From assembly GCA_029204225.1 (NCBI GenBank), contig CM055106.1:38468036-38532035 (forward strand): a DNA stretch of 64,000 nt, in the 5' to 3' direction. Of this stretch, positions 46,237 through 57,141 are shown one piece after another; the stretch's first letter is position 1, and the number at the start of each line of letters is the position of its first letter. Origin of the DNA: Diphasiastrum complanatum. Taxonomy: Eukaryota; Streptophyta; Lycopodiopsida; Lycopodiales; Lycopodiaceae. The notes under the pieces were generated by a model. The model searched no databases, was not told where the DNA came from, and saw nothing but the letters and a program-made list of their open reading frames with translations. Made by a program: the position numbers and the translations under genes.

Positions 46237-47154
46237 TGTTGTAAAGCTGACTCAGGTGCACCCAACGTGCCCTGTAAGACTCTAAGGGGTGACACTCCCT
46301 AAAGTCCCAGAGCAAGTTAGAACGTCAAGGACTGAGCCTCCGACCTGTGGTGAGCCGGTCAAGTAGTCACAAGTCATGAGCTAGCTCTGGAGCTCGAGTC
46401 ATGGCCTAGTCAGGAAGCAAGTTGATTCTGCCACCGGAACGGCTCCCGGGACCCATGTTCGGGAGCCAGACTGATTCTGCCAGGCTTGCCAGGCTTAATC
46501 AGCAAAATAAAAACTAAGTCCCAAAAAGCGTGCTTTACCAGAAAGCACTATGTTTCAGAACAGAGGGGGTGCGCCGAATCACAGCAGAACTATAGGGGGA
46601 GTCCGGCAGACAGAAACTTGGGCAGCTCAACCAGCGCCAGGAATCCAGTCGCCAGGTCTCAGCTCCCTCTACCAGCACGAGCCAGGCACAATGCCCAGCA
46701 CGTGTTGGTGGCCCCGAGACCGGTCAGTCTATGTATGAATGTAACCTCTTCCAAATCTAATAAAGTTGATCCTTGGGGATGATTACCATTTCGGTTTCGC
46801 CTCCGGGACTGGTCCAAGTGGAAGGACCCTTACTACAACCTTTTTGCGTCGCTGGCGCCTAAGGGTCCCTGTCATCGACATGGGGCTTGCCGCTATGCCA
46901 ATTGGTCAGTTTGGCGACCACCATGCCTTGGGTTTCATGTGTGGCTTGTCTTTGCCTTTGGTTACCTTTTGGGGACGGATTCTGAGTTGGCTTTCGGGTT
47001 GGTTGGGATTCAAGTTTTCTTAAGTCTGAATGGTTAAGCTTGTTACGATTCTGAGTTGGCTTTTACGTAAGTGCATGATGGATGAATGTTAGACTTAAGC
47101 GCGTGTTGGGGAAACCGCTCAAGTCCCAGCGCCCTTTGAGGCGCCGGCGCAACA
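46237..47154 (+). repeat. Element G 3' LTR
   Basis: 918 bp, identical in length to the 5' LTR. The two differences seen by eye are GACCACTATG versus GACCACCATG, and GATTCCAG versus GATTCAAG. Confidence 0.95.
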
Positions 47155-47159
47155 ACAAG

Positions 47160-47554
47160 TGTCGAGAGAAAAATATCTTATGCCTTAACTACCATTTACT
47201 CCATTTTTGCATATGTACAAAAGTTGGTAACCGCCCTTAAGAAATTTGTTTCTCCACATGTTTTAGGGTTGATGATAAGTTGGCGACGTCGGTTTCCAAT
47301 GTAGCAAAAACACGAAAAACCTGAAAAACCCGAAGGTGCCCTTTAGACTGAAGGTATGCAAATCTTGAAGGTGCCCTTAGACTTAAGGTGTGTAAATCCC
47401 TAAGGCGCCTGTAGATTGAAGGCAACGAAGAAGCCACAAAAGGCGAAAAAGACGAAGGTGCCTTAAGAATAGTTTTTAAGACATTCTGGCCAGTCTTACA
47501 CTGAAGGCAGCAAAGAAGCCGAAAAAGGCGAAGGTGCTTTTAAAATGGTTTCTA
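47160..47554 (-). repeat. Copia B 3' LTR, proximal piece, truncated
   Basis: Continues the LTR after element G and matches 49593 on, up to AAAATGGTTTCTA, where it switches to integrase sequence. About 340 bp of LTR sequence present in the right copy is missing. Contains AAGGCGAAGGTGCC-type sub-repeats. Confidence 0.85.
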
Positions 47555-48112
47555 TGAAGAACTTGAAAATCTCGGATTTGTTCTTCAAAAAATATGTTGC
47601 AGTTCTCCAAGAGAAGTCATCAATGATAGTCAGCAAGTAGATAGCTCCCCCTGTGGAAATAGTCTGCATTGGATCACAAATGTCCATGTGTACAAGATCT
47701 AACGAACCTTTAGAAGAACGAACTGAATCGGAAGCGGCTGGAGTTCTAGCATGCTTGTTGAAAATACAGCTTTCACATGAAGAATTTGATTTGTTAATAA
47801 AGGGTAGATCTTGTACTAAATTCTGTTTCGACATTTGTTGAATACCACTGAAATTTAAATGGCCTAATCTGAAATGCCAAAGCATCTTAGTTGATTCAGA
47901 AGTTGAAGTGAAAAGAGCTTGACTACTTGTAGAATAAGAGTGATTGATTTTGTACAAATTTTCACACCTTCTACTGAAAGTGATAACTTTCCTAGATTTG
48001 TCAAAAATAGTGCAGCCCTGTCTATCGAATTCGACCCTCTGACCCGAATCTGTGATTCTGCTAACTGAGACAAATTTTTGGTCATATTTGGAATGTGAAG
48101 AACATTTGACAA
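47555..48112 (-). pseudogene. Copia B protease end, GAG-pre-integrase and integrase start
   Basis: ORF 47864-48112 holds SNVLHIPNMTKNLSQLAES and, out of frame, the VEFD block. ORF 47496-47957 has MLWHFRLGHLNFSGIQQM, CESCIFNKHARTP, LDLVHMDICDPMQT (GPM changed to DPM) and LLTIIDDFSWRTATYFLKNK, and then runs into LTR sequence after IFKFF. The catalytic core beyond the first Asp is deleted. Confidence 0.88.
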
Positions 48113-49133
48113 AAAATTACATCACCTTTTTGGAATTCAACTTTGACTGTTCCTACACCCTCGATAGTATGAGTCGAGGTGTCTCCAAGTTGCACAACTG
48201 TAGGATGGGTGTATGACTTGTAGTCATGGAACCAGTCGCGATGGTGAGTCATGTGCTGCGATGCACCTGAGTCCAAATACCAAGAATTGATATCATGTTG
48301 TTCTTCAACTTTGGTCAAGAAGGCAGCTTCATCTTCCTGTTGTTGTTGGATCAAGTGACTAGTGGAAGCAACATTTGCTTGTTGTCGAAACTGTTGCTTC
48401 CTTTTGTTGTTGTATTGCAGCATTCTACAATCCTTGATAAGGTGACCAGTCCTCTTACAGTACTTATAGAATATTTTTTGTCTTGGCTGGAAAGATGAAG
48501 ACTCTGAAGTTGATGGTGAGTTTGATACAGTTCGTTGCATGTTGCTCTTGTTGTCAGGATAGTCTGACTGTGTAGACCTCTTGGATCTGCACTTCTGATT
48601 TTTTGAATACATAGTTTGAGGATCCGATCCTGAGCCTGAGGAGGATGCTGATCTTCTGATCTCCTCTTGTAGGAGTAGCAAAATTACTCTTGATAGAGTG
48701 AGGTGCTCCTGGGTAGAAATTGCCATTATCCAATTTTTGTAGGCTTCAGGTAGACTCAATAATAGAGTCGTGAGTGCATCAGAATCTTTTATGACTGAGC
48801 CAGTTGCAGTCATCTGCTCCATAAGAGTTTTTAACATGTTGAGGTGGCTCGAAACACTATCTGCATCAGACATTCTGAGGGTGAAAAAATTTTTCCTCAG
48901 ATGAAGCTTGGATATAACGTCTCTAATGTCGTAGAGAGTTGCTAGGATGTCCCATGCATCCTTAGTTGTCTCCACTTGGTGATGACGACTGCATCACCTT
49001 CTGGTTTGAGCTCTGTGCCATCAACGATGTCCCATAGTTCTTTGGCTAGAAGTATAACCTTTATCTTGAGTTTCTAGAGATGGTAGTTATCTCCATCGAG
49101 TTTTGTCAATGAGAGATGAACTGGATGATGGAT
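48082..49133 (-). pseudogene. Copia B gag and protease
   Basis: ORF 48082-48975 covers the UBN2-like gag (TTKDAWDILATLYDIRDVIS, LTTLLLSLPEAYKNWIMAIS), a knuckle whose first Cys is Tyr (YKYCKRTGHLIKDC), and the protease active site WYLDSGASQHMTH. Upstream on the minus strand, out-of-frame sequence (LDGDNYHL, KVILLAKELWDIVDGTE) extends gag to an ATG near 49133. One frameshift separates them. Confidence 0.88.
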
Positions 49134-49267
49134 CCATTTTGGGTGGACTTGATCGTTGTTGAAAACAACGATTGTCTGAATATTGTTGGATTCGCATTTG
49201 CTAGAAAGATATCTTGATAGAAACAAGATTGTAATCCGTAGTAGAAATGCAGATTACTGAATTGCTA

Positions 49268-49279
49268 GCTCTGATACCA
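49268..49279 (-). other. Primer-binding site of Copia B
   Basis: GCTCTGATACCA, the exact reverse complement of TGGTATCAGAGC, directly adjoining the LTR end at 49280. Confidence 0.95.
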
Positions 49280-50331
49280 TGTCGTAAAACGGCAGGGGTG
49301 CGTGAGTGGCAGCGGAAGCTCGAGGATTTGAGCGTGGCGTGTAGGAACGGCAATGCAACAGTTAGCAGTAGAAATATTCAAGTACAAGAATTCATACAGA
49401 ATACGCAAATGAACGATGCAGTAGTGAGACAAAAATTGCACTATGATTAATATCAACAATGAGTATAATAGCTTCAAGTAATAACTTCAACTTGTTGAGT
49501 GTGATAATGTTGGCTACAGAAAACTCTGATTGAAAGATAAATTCAATTAACCACACTTACATAGCTTTATTTAGCTAGTATATATTTACAAGTGTCGAGA
49601 GAAAAATATCTTATGCCTTAACTGCCATTTACTCCAGTTTTGCATCTATACAAAAGTTGGTAACCACCCTTAGGATATTTATTTCTCCACCTGTTCTAGG
49701 GTTGATGATAAGTTGGCAATGTTGGTCTACCAATGTAGCAAAAATGCAAAAAAACCCGAAGGTGTCCTTTAGACTGAAGGTATGCAAATCCTGAAGGTAC
49801 CCTTAGACTTAAGGTGTGTAAATCCCTAAGGCGCTTGTAGACTGAAGGCAGCGAAGAAGCCGAAAAAGGCGAAAAAGGCAAAGGTGCCTTAAGAATGGTT
49901 TCTAAGGCATTCTGGCCAGCCTTACACTGAAGGCAACAAAGAAGCCGAAAAAGGTGAAGGTGCTTTTAAAATGGTTTCTAAGGCATTCTGGCCACTTTGT
50001 CCAGAAATGGTTTCTAAGTCATTCTGGCTAGTGTGTCGCATTTTTCGCGAAGGCACAAAAAAGACGAAAAAGGCAAAAAAAACAAAGGTGCCTTAAGAAT
50101 GGTATCTAAGGCATTTTGGCCACTTGGCCATTGTGTCGCATTTTTCGTGAAGGTGCAAAAAAGACGAAGGATGTGGAAAAAGCAAAGGTGCCTTAAATCG
50201 TTTAAGGCATAAGGAAAAATCCTTTAAAGGGAAAAAAATGTGAAGATCCGAAATCATGTTCTAGGACTTCTATTTTCAAGATGCTCATTACTTGACGATT
50301 TTCTTTAAGGCTGAGTATAAGAAATCTAACA
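49280..50331 (-). repeat. Copia B 5' LTR with internal AAGGCGAAGGTGCC sub-repeats
   Basis: 1052 bp. Positions 49760-50200 consist of degenerate tandem units built from GAAGAAGCCGAAAAAGGC, AAGGTGCCTTAAGAATGG and TTTCTAAGGCATTCTGGCC. TGTGTCGCATTTTTCG(C/T)GAAGG appears twice. The sub-repeats probably lie in U3 in element orientation. Confidence 0.9.
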
Positions 50332-51440
50332 AAGCCTATATGGGCTTAAGCAAGCACCTAGAGCTTGGTACTCTAGGTTGAATGCCTTCTTAAACTCTAT
50401 AAATTTTGTTGTAAGTGCTTATGATCCTTCTTTGTACTTAAGATTTAATGATGGTAAAGTCATCATTCTTATTTTGTATGTAGATGACATTATCCTTAGT
50501 GGAAATGATCATGATGGTATAAAAGAAGTGAAAATAGCATTGTCTAAAGAGTTCAAAATGGTGGATCTTGGTGTCCTTCATTTCATACTAGGAATAGAAG
50601 TATTAAGAGGCCAAAATTTGAGTTTTATTTGTCAATCCAAATATGCTTCTTATATCTTAGATAAGTTTGAAACGAAAGATTGTAAAGGAGTAGATACTCC
50701 TATGGAGCAAAGTGTGAATGTCTCTAATGGTGATGATGAAGCATCCTTTGAGGACATCACACTATATAGAAGACTTATAGCTCCCTAATCTATCTTACTA
50801 TAACTAGACCTGATCTAAGTTATAGTGTAGGTAAGCTTAGCCAATCTATGCAAAATCCATTGGTTTGTCATTGGAAAAATGCAAAAAGGGTGTTGAGGTA
50901 CATCTCGGCCACCAAGAACTTTGGCATTTTGTATCATGGATCTAACCTTGCTTTGAGGTCATATTGGGATGCTGATTTTGTAGGTGATAAGGTGGATAGG
51001 AGGTCCACAAGTGCTTTTGCTACCTTCCTTTGTGATGGCATAGTGTCTTGGCTTTTCAAAAACCAAGACACAATATCTCTATCTTCAACTGAGTCAGAAT
51101 ACAAGGCCTTAACATCAACAACCAAGGAGGTCTTGTGGTTAAAGAGGCTTTGGTGGAGCTACAAGTCATGGAGGTCGAGGAGCAGCCAATCATATATTGT
51201 GACAACCAATCAAGCCAAACATTAGCAATCAATCCCACATTCAATGCAAGGAGCAAGCACATAGAGATTGCTCCCCACTTTGTGAGAGAAAAGGTTCAAG
51301 CAAAGGAGATCAAGCTACAACATGTATCTTCTTCAGATTGCCTTGCTAATCTACTCACTAAAGCCTTGCCAAAGGCTTCATTTATCAAGTTAAGGTCAGC
51401 CTTAGGAGTTGTAGTTATATGTAGATATGTATCAAAGTAA
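50332..51440 (+). pseudogene. Copia element C, second part: RT and RNase H
   Basis: Resumes at AAGCCTATATGGGCTTAAGC (SLYGLKQAPRAWY). ORF 50378-50788 has ILILYVDDIILSGNDHDGIK with the catalytic YVDD and LGVLHFILGIEVLR. A frameshift near 50786 follows. ORF 50848-51225 gives HWKNAKRVLRYISATKNFGI and SLSSTESEYKALTSTTKEVL. After another shift, ORF 51135-51440 gives PIIYCDNQSSQTLAINPTFN, ARSKHIEIAPHFVREKV and LANLLTKALPK, the RNase H end. With 39724-41878 this accounts for one nearly complete pol with about four disabling changes. Confidence 0.9.
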
Positions 51441-51451
51441 AAATTGAGGAG

Positions 51452-52095
51452 TGTTAGATTTTACAATTTTCACCTTGTAATTGCAATTTGTTTGATATCT
51501 ATGTGGATCCACATGTGTGAGGACCTATCCACATATGTGAAATGTCACTCATAATATTCAGATCCATTGTACAATGTCAAATCTCCTAAATTGTAGGAGT
51601 TATCTCCTAGATTGTAGGAATCTAGAAGGTCAACACTAACCACCAATGGTGATGTGGCAAATTAGATAGATCTTATCCAAAATGGATATGGATAAGTACA
51701 ATGAGCTGTCCTACACGTGCTGGAAGTAGCCTAGAGAGAGATTATGATGATCATGTACTTGATCCATCATGGATCCATTGTGAGGTTAATGTTGAGAAAC
51801 ATTGATTTGGGAGCAATCTTGGTGTTTTCACTCTCTTACACTAATTCTTTTTCGATGAATGCTTTGTATTTCCTTAGTAAACTTATTTGATGTTATTAGG
51901 CCGTACAACTATTGTACTTCACACGTATGAAGCCTTTGGATCATTATATTTAATTTTCCTTGCTTGGATTAATAGAAATTGTCAATTAAGAGCTAGAATT
52001 GGATGCTAGTTTTGATATAGATCAAGATCCCAAGCTACCAATCACTCTTATTGATCATTTGTAGATCAAAATGAGACCTTTTCTTTGAAATTTCA
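51452..52095 (+). repeat. Copia C 3' LTR (right boundary approximate)
   Basis: A short purine run (TTGAGGAG) precedes TGTTAGATTTTACAATTTTC at 51452. The 3' end is placed near TTTGAAATTTCA by resemblance to the E LTR end. It carries CACATGTGTGAGG, CACATATGTGAAA and CTTCACACGTATGAAG palindrome-like motifs, as in E. Confidence 0.65.
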
Positions 52096-52419
52096 CATGG
52101 ACACTAAGGAGGAATTTGTGACCTTTCAGGCTCAACTAGATTTTCCTCGTCCATCTCTAATGGAAGTTACAAATGATTCCTCTTCAGTTGGAGGTCACAA
52201 TACAAATCATACGGATCCGGTTGCAGCAGATAATGAAAAATGTGTGATTTTCTTTACAAATGAAATGACTTTGTTGTTTCAAAATGTTTTCATAAATTTA
52301 ATAACTTGATAATAGTGACTTTGTTATTTCCTTATGTAGAATGCAATACTAGATCTTAGATTTCATTTCTTAAATCATTTTGTAATGAGGAAATACTCTT
52401 TGCAGTTTTGCTCATCGTT

Positions 52420-53700
52420 TGTCGAGAAAATGTCGAAAAGCAATGCAAGAGGATATGGATTCCATCAAACATCATGGAGTGTGGGAGATGGTTGATCTTC
52501 CCAAGGAAAAATTTCCATTGGCAACAAATGGATATAGAAAACCAAGTAATAATGTACATGGAACTATAGCCTAAGGCTTGTGGTAAAGGGGTATGTTCAA
52601 AGTAAGGGTACAAATTTCAAGGAGACCTTTGCTTTTGTAGCTAAGTAGACTACCCTATGCATGATAACTCCATTGGCTATGTTATCATATGGATGTTAAG
52701 TTAGCATTTCTTAGTAAAATATTGGAATATGTAGTCTATATGCAAAAACCAAGTAGTTTTTTGGTGCAAAGATAAGAAAATATGTATGTTAGACTACGAC
52801 AAGCATTGTATGAGTTGAAACAAACACCTCATGCATGGTATAGCTATGTTGATGAATACATATAACCTCTCCCATGATTCTAGCATTATGCTAATTATGT
52901 TGTACATTGATGATCTTGTGATTACTAGCAAGGATATGAAACTTACTAAATCCATTAAGAAATTTGTTTCTAAGCTTTGACATAATTGCTTGATTATTGA
53001 AATCTAGTAGATAGAAGATTTTATTGCTTTCACTCAAATGAAGTATATCAATGAGATGTCAAAGAGGTCCAAGATGAGTGATTGCAAGCCCTTTATTATG
53101 CCAATTGAAGAGGCAAGAAGCTATCACATAATGATGAGAGTGCAAGTCTAGTGGATGCTACATTATTTCATCACTTATTAGAATTTTGATACGCCTTACT
53201 ATTACATGATAGTAAGCTATTTTGTTGGTCTTGTGAGTCATATAATGGCAATTCCAAAAGAAGTACATTGGGAGACCGCACAGAGAATACCTTGCTATGT
53301 GAAAGGAATAGGTACACGTGGCTTCATATATGGGAGAGATTGAAATTTGTCAAAATTGCAGGGTTATGTAGATTCAAATTGGGTAGGAAGTATAAATGAT
53401 GTGAGATCTACCACTAGGCAATTTTTTTGCTTTTGAAATATAGATTTTTTCTAATAGAAGAAGAAGAAAAAGATTATTGTCATTTTTAGTAGGGAAGCAG
53501 AATACAAAATCTATATGGTATGAAAAGGGTTGGAGGACATTGCAAAGTGTTGGAGGACATTGGTAGATGAACAAAGTTTCAAAAAAGTATCAACTATTTG
53601 TCAAGGGCATCATGTCGAGGGAGAGATTACCCCATTTTGATAACCTAGATTGGAATCTATTTCAAGAGGAGCAACATAGAGATGCGACTAGAAAAGGTTA
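52420..53700 (+). pseudogene. Decayed Copia RT/RNase H fragment, copy 1
   Basis: Readable pieces in shifting frames: AMQEDMDSIKHHGVWEMVDL, RQALYELKQTPHAWYSYVDE, GKKLSHNDESA, LVDATLFHHLLEF and a tail ending FKLGRKYK. These are the RT middle and RNase H start of a Copia element. There are many stops. Confidence 0.75.
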
Positions 53701-53779
53701 GCACCAAGTGACGGTCAAGCAATGTTGGTCAAAGGAAAGCAAAAGTACAAAAAGCTTAGAGGCAAGAAAGTATGAGCAA

Positions 53780-55500
53780 GGACGTAAACCAAAGATTCAA
53801 AATCATTGCTAATGGATGCAAGGACAAATCATATGGATTATACAAGCTAAAATCTATTGTAATGCTACATGCTACTGTGATAGAATGGATTAGCTACAAC
53901 AATGATATCTCAAAGTAAATTGTGTCGTGGGCATTTAGGCCATTTGAACTTCAAGAATTTGCATCTACTTTGCAAGAAAAGGATGGTAATGAAAATTGTA
54001 CACCTTGGGATGCCCATTTGCCCTGTGGTGGATCGCCTCAATGAAATTTGTCAAAATAGTACATGAAGCTTATGGAAGAAGAAAAAGATGAAGTAGCAAA
54101 ATCTAGTAAAGAATGAGGGTAACAATTCTCCACACACGAGAGGAAGGAGCATGTTTGATAAGTACCAAGTTAATCTTGTATGCAAGAGGAGATGGATTCC
54201 ATGAAACACCGTGGAGTGTGGGAGGTGGTTGATCTTCCCATGAAATTTGTTTCCATTGTTGATGAATGTGAGAAAACCAAGCATAATGTAAATGGAACTA
54301 TAACCAAACACAAGGTAAGGCTTGTGGTAAAGGGATATGTCCAAAATAAGGGTACAGATTTTGAGGAGACCTTTGCCTAAGTAGACCACCCTATGCATGA
54401 TAATTCCATTGGCTATGTTATTAGATGGAAGTGAAGCTAGCATTTCTCAGTGGAAGATTAGAATAGCCAGTCTATATGCAAAAACCAATTGATTTTGTGG
54501 CGCAAAGACTAGAAAATAAAGTTTATAGACTACAAAAAACATTGTATGAGCTTAAGAAAACTCCTCATGCGTGGTATAACTATTTTGATGAATACCTTTT
54601 ATCAAGGGATATGTTGCACACTCTTCAGACTCCAACAATTATTACTTCTCTCACAATTCTAGCATTATGCCAGTTGTGTTGCACGTTGATGATCTTGTGA
54701 TTACTAGCAAGGATCTTGAACTTATTAAAGCCATTAAAAAATTTCTTTCTAAGCTTTGACATAAGGGTCTCATGCATTATTGCTTGGGTATAGAAATCTA
54801 GCAAGTAAATGAAGTCTATCAATGAGACATCAAAAAGGTTTAAAATGAGTGATTGTAAGCCCTTTTTTACACCACTTGATGAGAGTGAATGAGAGTGTGT
54901 GATGAGAGTGCACTAGTGAATGCTACACTATTTCATCGATTAGTTGGAATTTTGATATACCTTACTATCACACATCATGATAATAAGCTATGTTGTTGGT
55001 CTTGTGAGTCATATAATGGCAATTCCAAGGGAAGTACATTGGAAGACAACAAAGATAATACCTTTCTCTGTCAAATGAATAGATACACATGGCTTCATAT
55101 ATGGTAGAGAGTGCAATTTTTCAAAATTTGAAGGTTATTTATATTCAAATTGGGCAGAAAGTATAGATGACATGAGATCTACCACTAGATAATTTTTTTT
55201 GCTCTGAAAATATTAATTGGTTTTAGTCAAAGAAGAAGCAAGAGATGATTGCCATTTTGAGTATGGAAGCAAACAAGAAAACCTTTAAATTTGGCAACAC
55301 GTGAGGCCATATGGTTATGCAAAGAATCTTGGAGGACATTGGTATTCCATAGATGAGGCCTACAATAACCTAGAGTGACAAATAGAGTGGTATACAACAA
55401 GCAAAGAATCTTGTGTTTCATGCATGCACTAAACATATAGAAGTAAAATATCAATTTATTAGAAAAAAATATTATATATAAAGATCTCATGGTACATTGT
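53780..55500 (+). pseudogene. Decayed Copia fragment, copy 2: pre-integrase, RT, RNase H
   Basis: Near 53920-54060 the plus strand reads KLCRGHLGHLNFKNLHLLC, a GAG-pre-integrase piece. From 54180 ORFs give MQEEMDSMKHRGVWEVVDLP, KVRLVVKGYVQNKGTDFEET, VYRLQKTLYELKKTPHAWYN and ESALVNATLFHRLVGILIYL. The tail (WLHIWWRVQFFKI) is shared with copies 1 and 3. The integrase core is missing between the two parts. Confidence 0.75.
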
Positions 55501-55769
55501 GAATAGGCAAACAACTAAATTGATGTTTTTACTAAGTCATTATGTTCTAGAAATGGGCTAGCTACAAGAATCATTGTTTGTTGCATGGGCCTATTGAAAG
55601 GATTCGACACAGAGGCTGAAGCTTTGCCTATGTTCCATGTTGGTCAAACCTCAAATAGGTTAGTTGTGGTATGATGGTAGATACTTTTTGTTAAAGTTAG
55701 GTTATTGTCCTTATGATGGAATAATCAATATTTTAGCATAACAATAGTAAACTAAGCTAAGTTACTCTA

Positions 55770-56215
55770 GTTGTGTCATGCTTTGCTATATCAATTTTGA
55801 CAATAATTAACGTAGCAATATTTTGTAGTAGTCAAGAAAGGACCAGTTTTTTTTCCCCCTTTATTACACCAATTGAAGTAGGCAAGAAGCTATCACATAA
55901 TGACGAGAGTGCACATAATGACGAGAGTGCACTAGTGGATGCTACATTATTTTATCGATTAGTTGGAATTTTGATACGCCTTACTATTACCTTGACAATA
56001 AGCTATGTTGTTGGTCTTGCGAGTCATATAGTACATTGGAAGGCGGCAACAAGAATACCTTGTTTTGTGAAAGGAATAGGTACAAATGGTTTCATATATG
56101 GGAGAGAGTGCAATTTGTCAAAATTGTAGGGCTATGTAGATTCAAATTCGGTAGGAAGTATAAATGATGTGAGATGTACCACTAGATAATTTTTTTTCTC
56201 TTTGGAAATATATAT
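55770..56215 (+). pseudogene. Decayed Copia RT/RNase H fragment, copy 3
   Basis: ORF 55773-56129 contains TPIEVGKKLSHNDES, ESALVDATLFYRLVGILIRL, ISYVVGLASHIVHWKAATRI and FVKGIGTNGFIYGRECNLSK, the junction of RT and RNase H. It carries a small duplication (HNDESAHNDESA) and breaks off at the truncated LTR of element F near 56222. Confidence 0.78.
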
Positions 56216-56221
56216 TTTTTG

Positions 56222-56375
56222 TAACTCTCTTGACTTGATCTAACCTATATTAGGAGTGGGTTGCCACGTGGCATCTTGGCATTACATGTGTGGAACCCAA
56301 TCATACACAATATTTACAAAGTTCTACATGGCTTTTTATCAAGCTAGATTTGCCAATTTTTGGCAATTCTTCACA
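56222..56375 (-). repeat. Copia F 3' LTR, outer end missing
   Basis: Matches 60090-60245 and 63692-63845 up to CAATTCTTCACA. The adjoining CTCCTCCTC (56376-56384) is the polypurine tract on the minus strand. About 540 bp of LTR is lost at the junction with the Copia fragment to the left. Confidence 0.85.
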
Positions 56376-56586
56376 CTCCTCCTCAAATTTAGCTTGATCT
56401 ATCTACAACTCTCTTGCTAGATGAATGAATGCTTTTAGAAGTGTCTAAAAAATCCAGCTACAAACAAGGAACTTCTGAGACTCCAATAGAGAATGATGTC
56501 CATGAAGGATCTTTCACCACCTCTTAAAGGATCCCTTACAAGATGTTCCACAAATGTGTCTATATGCATGTACCACACTTCAAAAA

Positions 56587-57132
56587 CTATACATCATGCC
56601 AAGCCATGGATTCCAAGGCATTTTGTGCACTTGAAGATACATCATTAAAACTATTAAGTGCATACATAATGTTGCCAAAGACAACTTGCCTTGTTTGATC
56701 CATATGATTGAGCCTAGATGGCTCCATCTTGATACTCAAGGTTCTTCTTGGAGTCCTTGGGTCTTGAGTTTGCTCCTCCACTTGACTTGACTCCAAAAAA
56801 TCAATGAATTGAATAAGGTATTGATCCAAAGGTGCTTCTTCAAGTTTACAAATCTTCCACTCTTGAAAGACCACATTTTCACCATTGACAAATTCTTTGG
56901 TTGAAAACAAGTAGATTCTACAATCTCTACTTGAAGAGCAAAACACTACCATTATTCCTATCATTGAAATATGATAATATTTGGTCCTTACATTGGAATG
57001 ATCATGCACAAAGCATGTGGACACAGAGATTTCCAAACCAAATGATGTTTCATCTTTTATGACTCTATTCAAACTATTACAAAAATAGCTATCCAATGAA
57101 ATTGCTTTATTAACAACAATTGTAGATTTCAA
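56587..57132 (-). pseudogene. Copia F integrase C-terminus and linker
   Basis: Minus-strand ORF of 181 codons. SYFCNSLNRVIKDETSF corresponds to the Y.INRLPS.V..G.TPFE block, and VSTCFVHDHSNVRTKYYHIS to the FGSTCFVHIP..RTKLDP block. FCSSSRDCRIYLFSTKEFVN matches GYSSS.K.YR.YDP.TK. It ends in the linker RTPRRTLSIKMEPSRL. Confidence 0.7.
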
Positions 57133-57141
57133 CTTATGATC

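Larger units (their letters stand above)
42198..47154 (+). mobile_element. Gypsy element G, chromovirus-type deletion derivative, very recent insertion
   Basis: A complete 4957-bp unit with two 918-bp LTRs, a perfect primer site, a polypurine tract and a perfect ACAAG target duplication (42193-42197, 47155-47159). By eye the LTRs differ at two positions only. The interior encodes protease, a short RNase H tail, integrase and a chromodomain. There is no gag and no reverse transcriptase. It is probably a non-autonomous derivative mobilised by an intact relative. Confidence 0.93.
41884..50331 (-). mobile_element. Copia element B (minus strand), nested in Copia C
   Basis: TG at 41884 and CA at 50331, flanked by a perfect AAGCC target duplication (41879-41883 and 50332-50336). 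Excising it rejoins Copia C at CLLKK/SLYGLKQAPRAWY. On the minus strand: LTR 50331-49280, primer site, gag, protease, integrase N-terminal half, then a direct junction to the interior of the 3' LTR. RT and RNase H are deleted. The 3' LTR is itself split by Gypsy element G. Confidence 0.92.

Noticed and set aside
52085-52309. 74-codon plus ORF after the Copia C LTR
   Set aside because: It starts inside the LTR boundary and carries no recognisable motif; probably part of the decayed Copia linker or chance.
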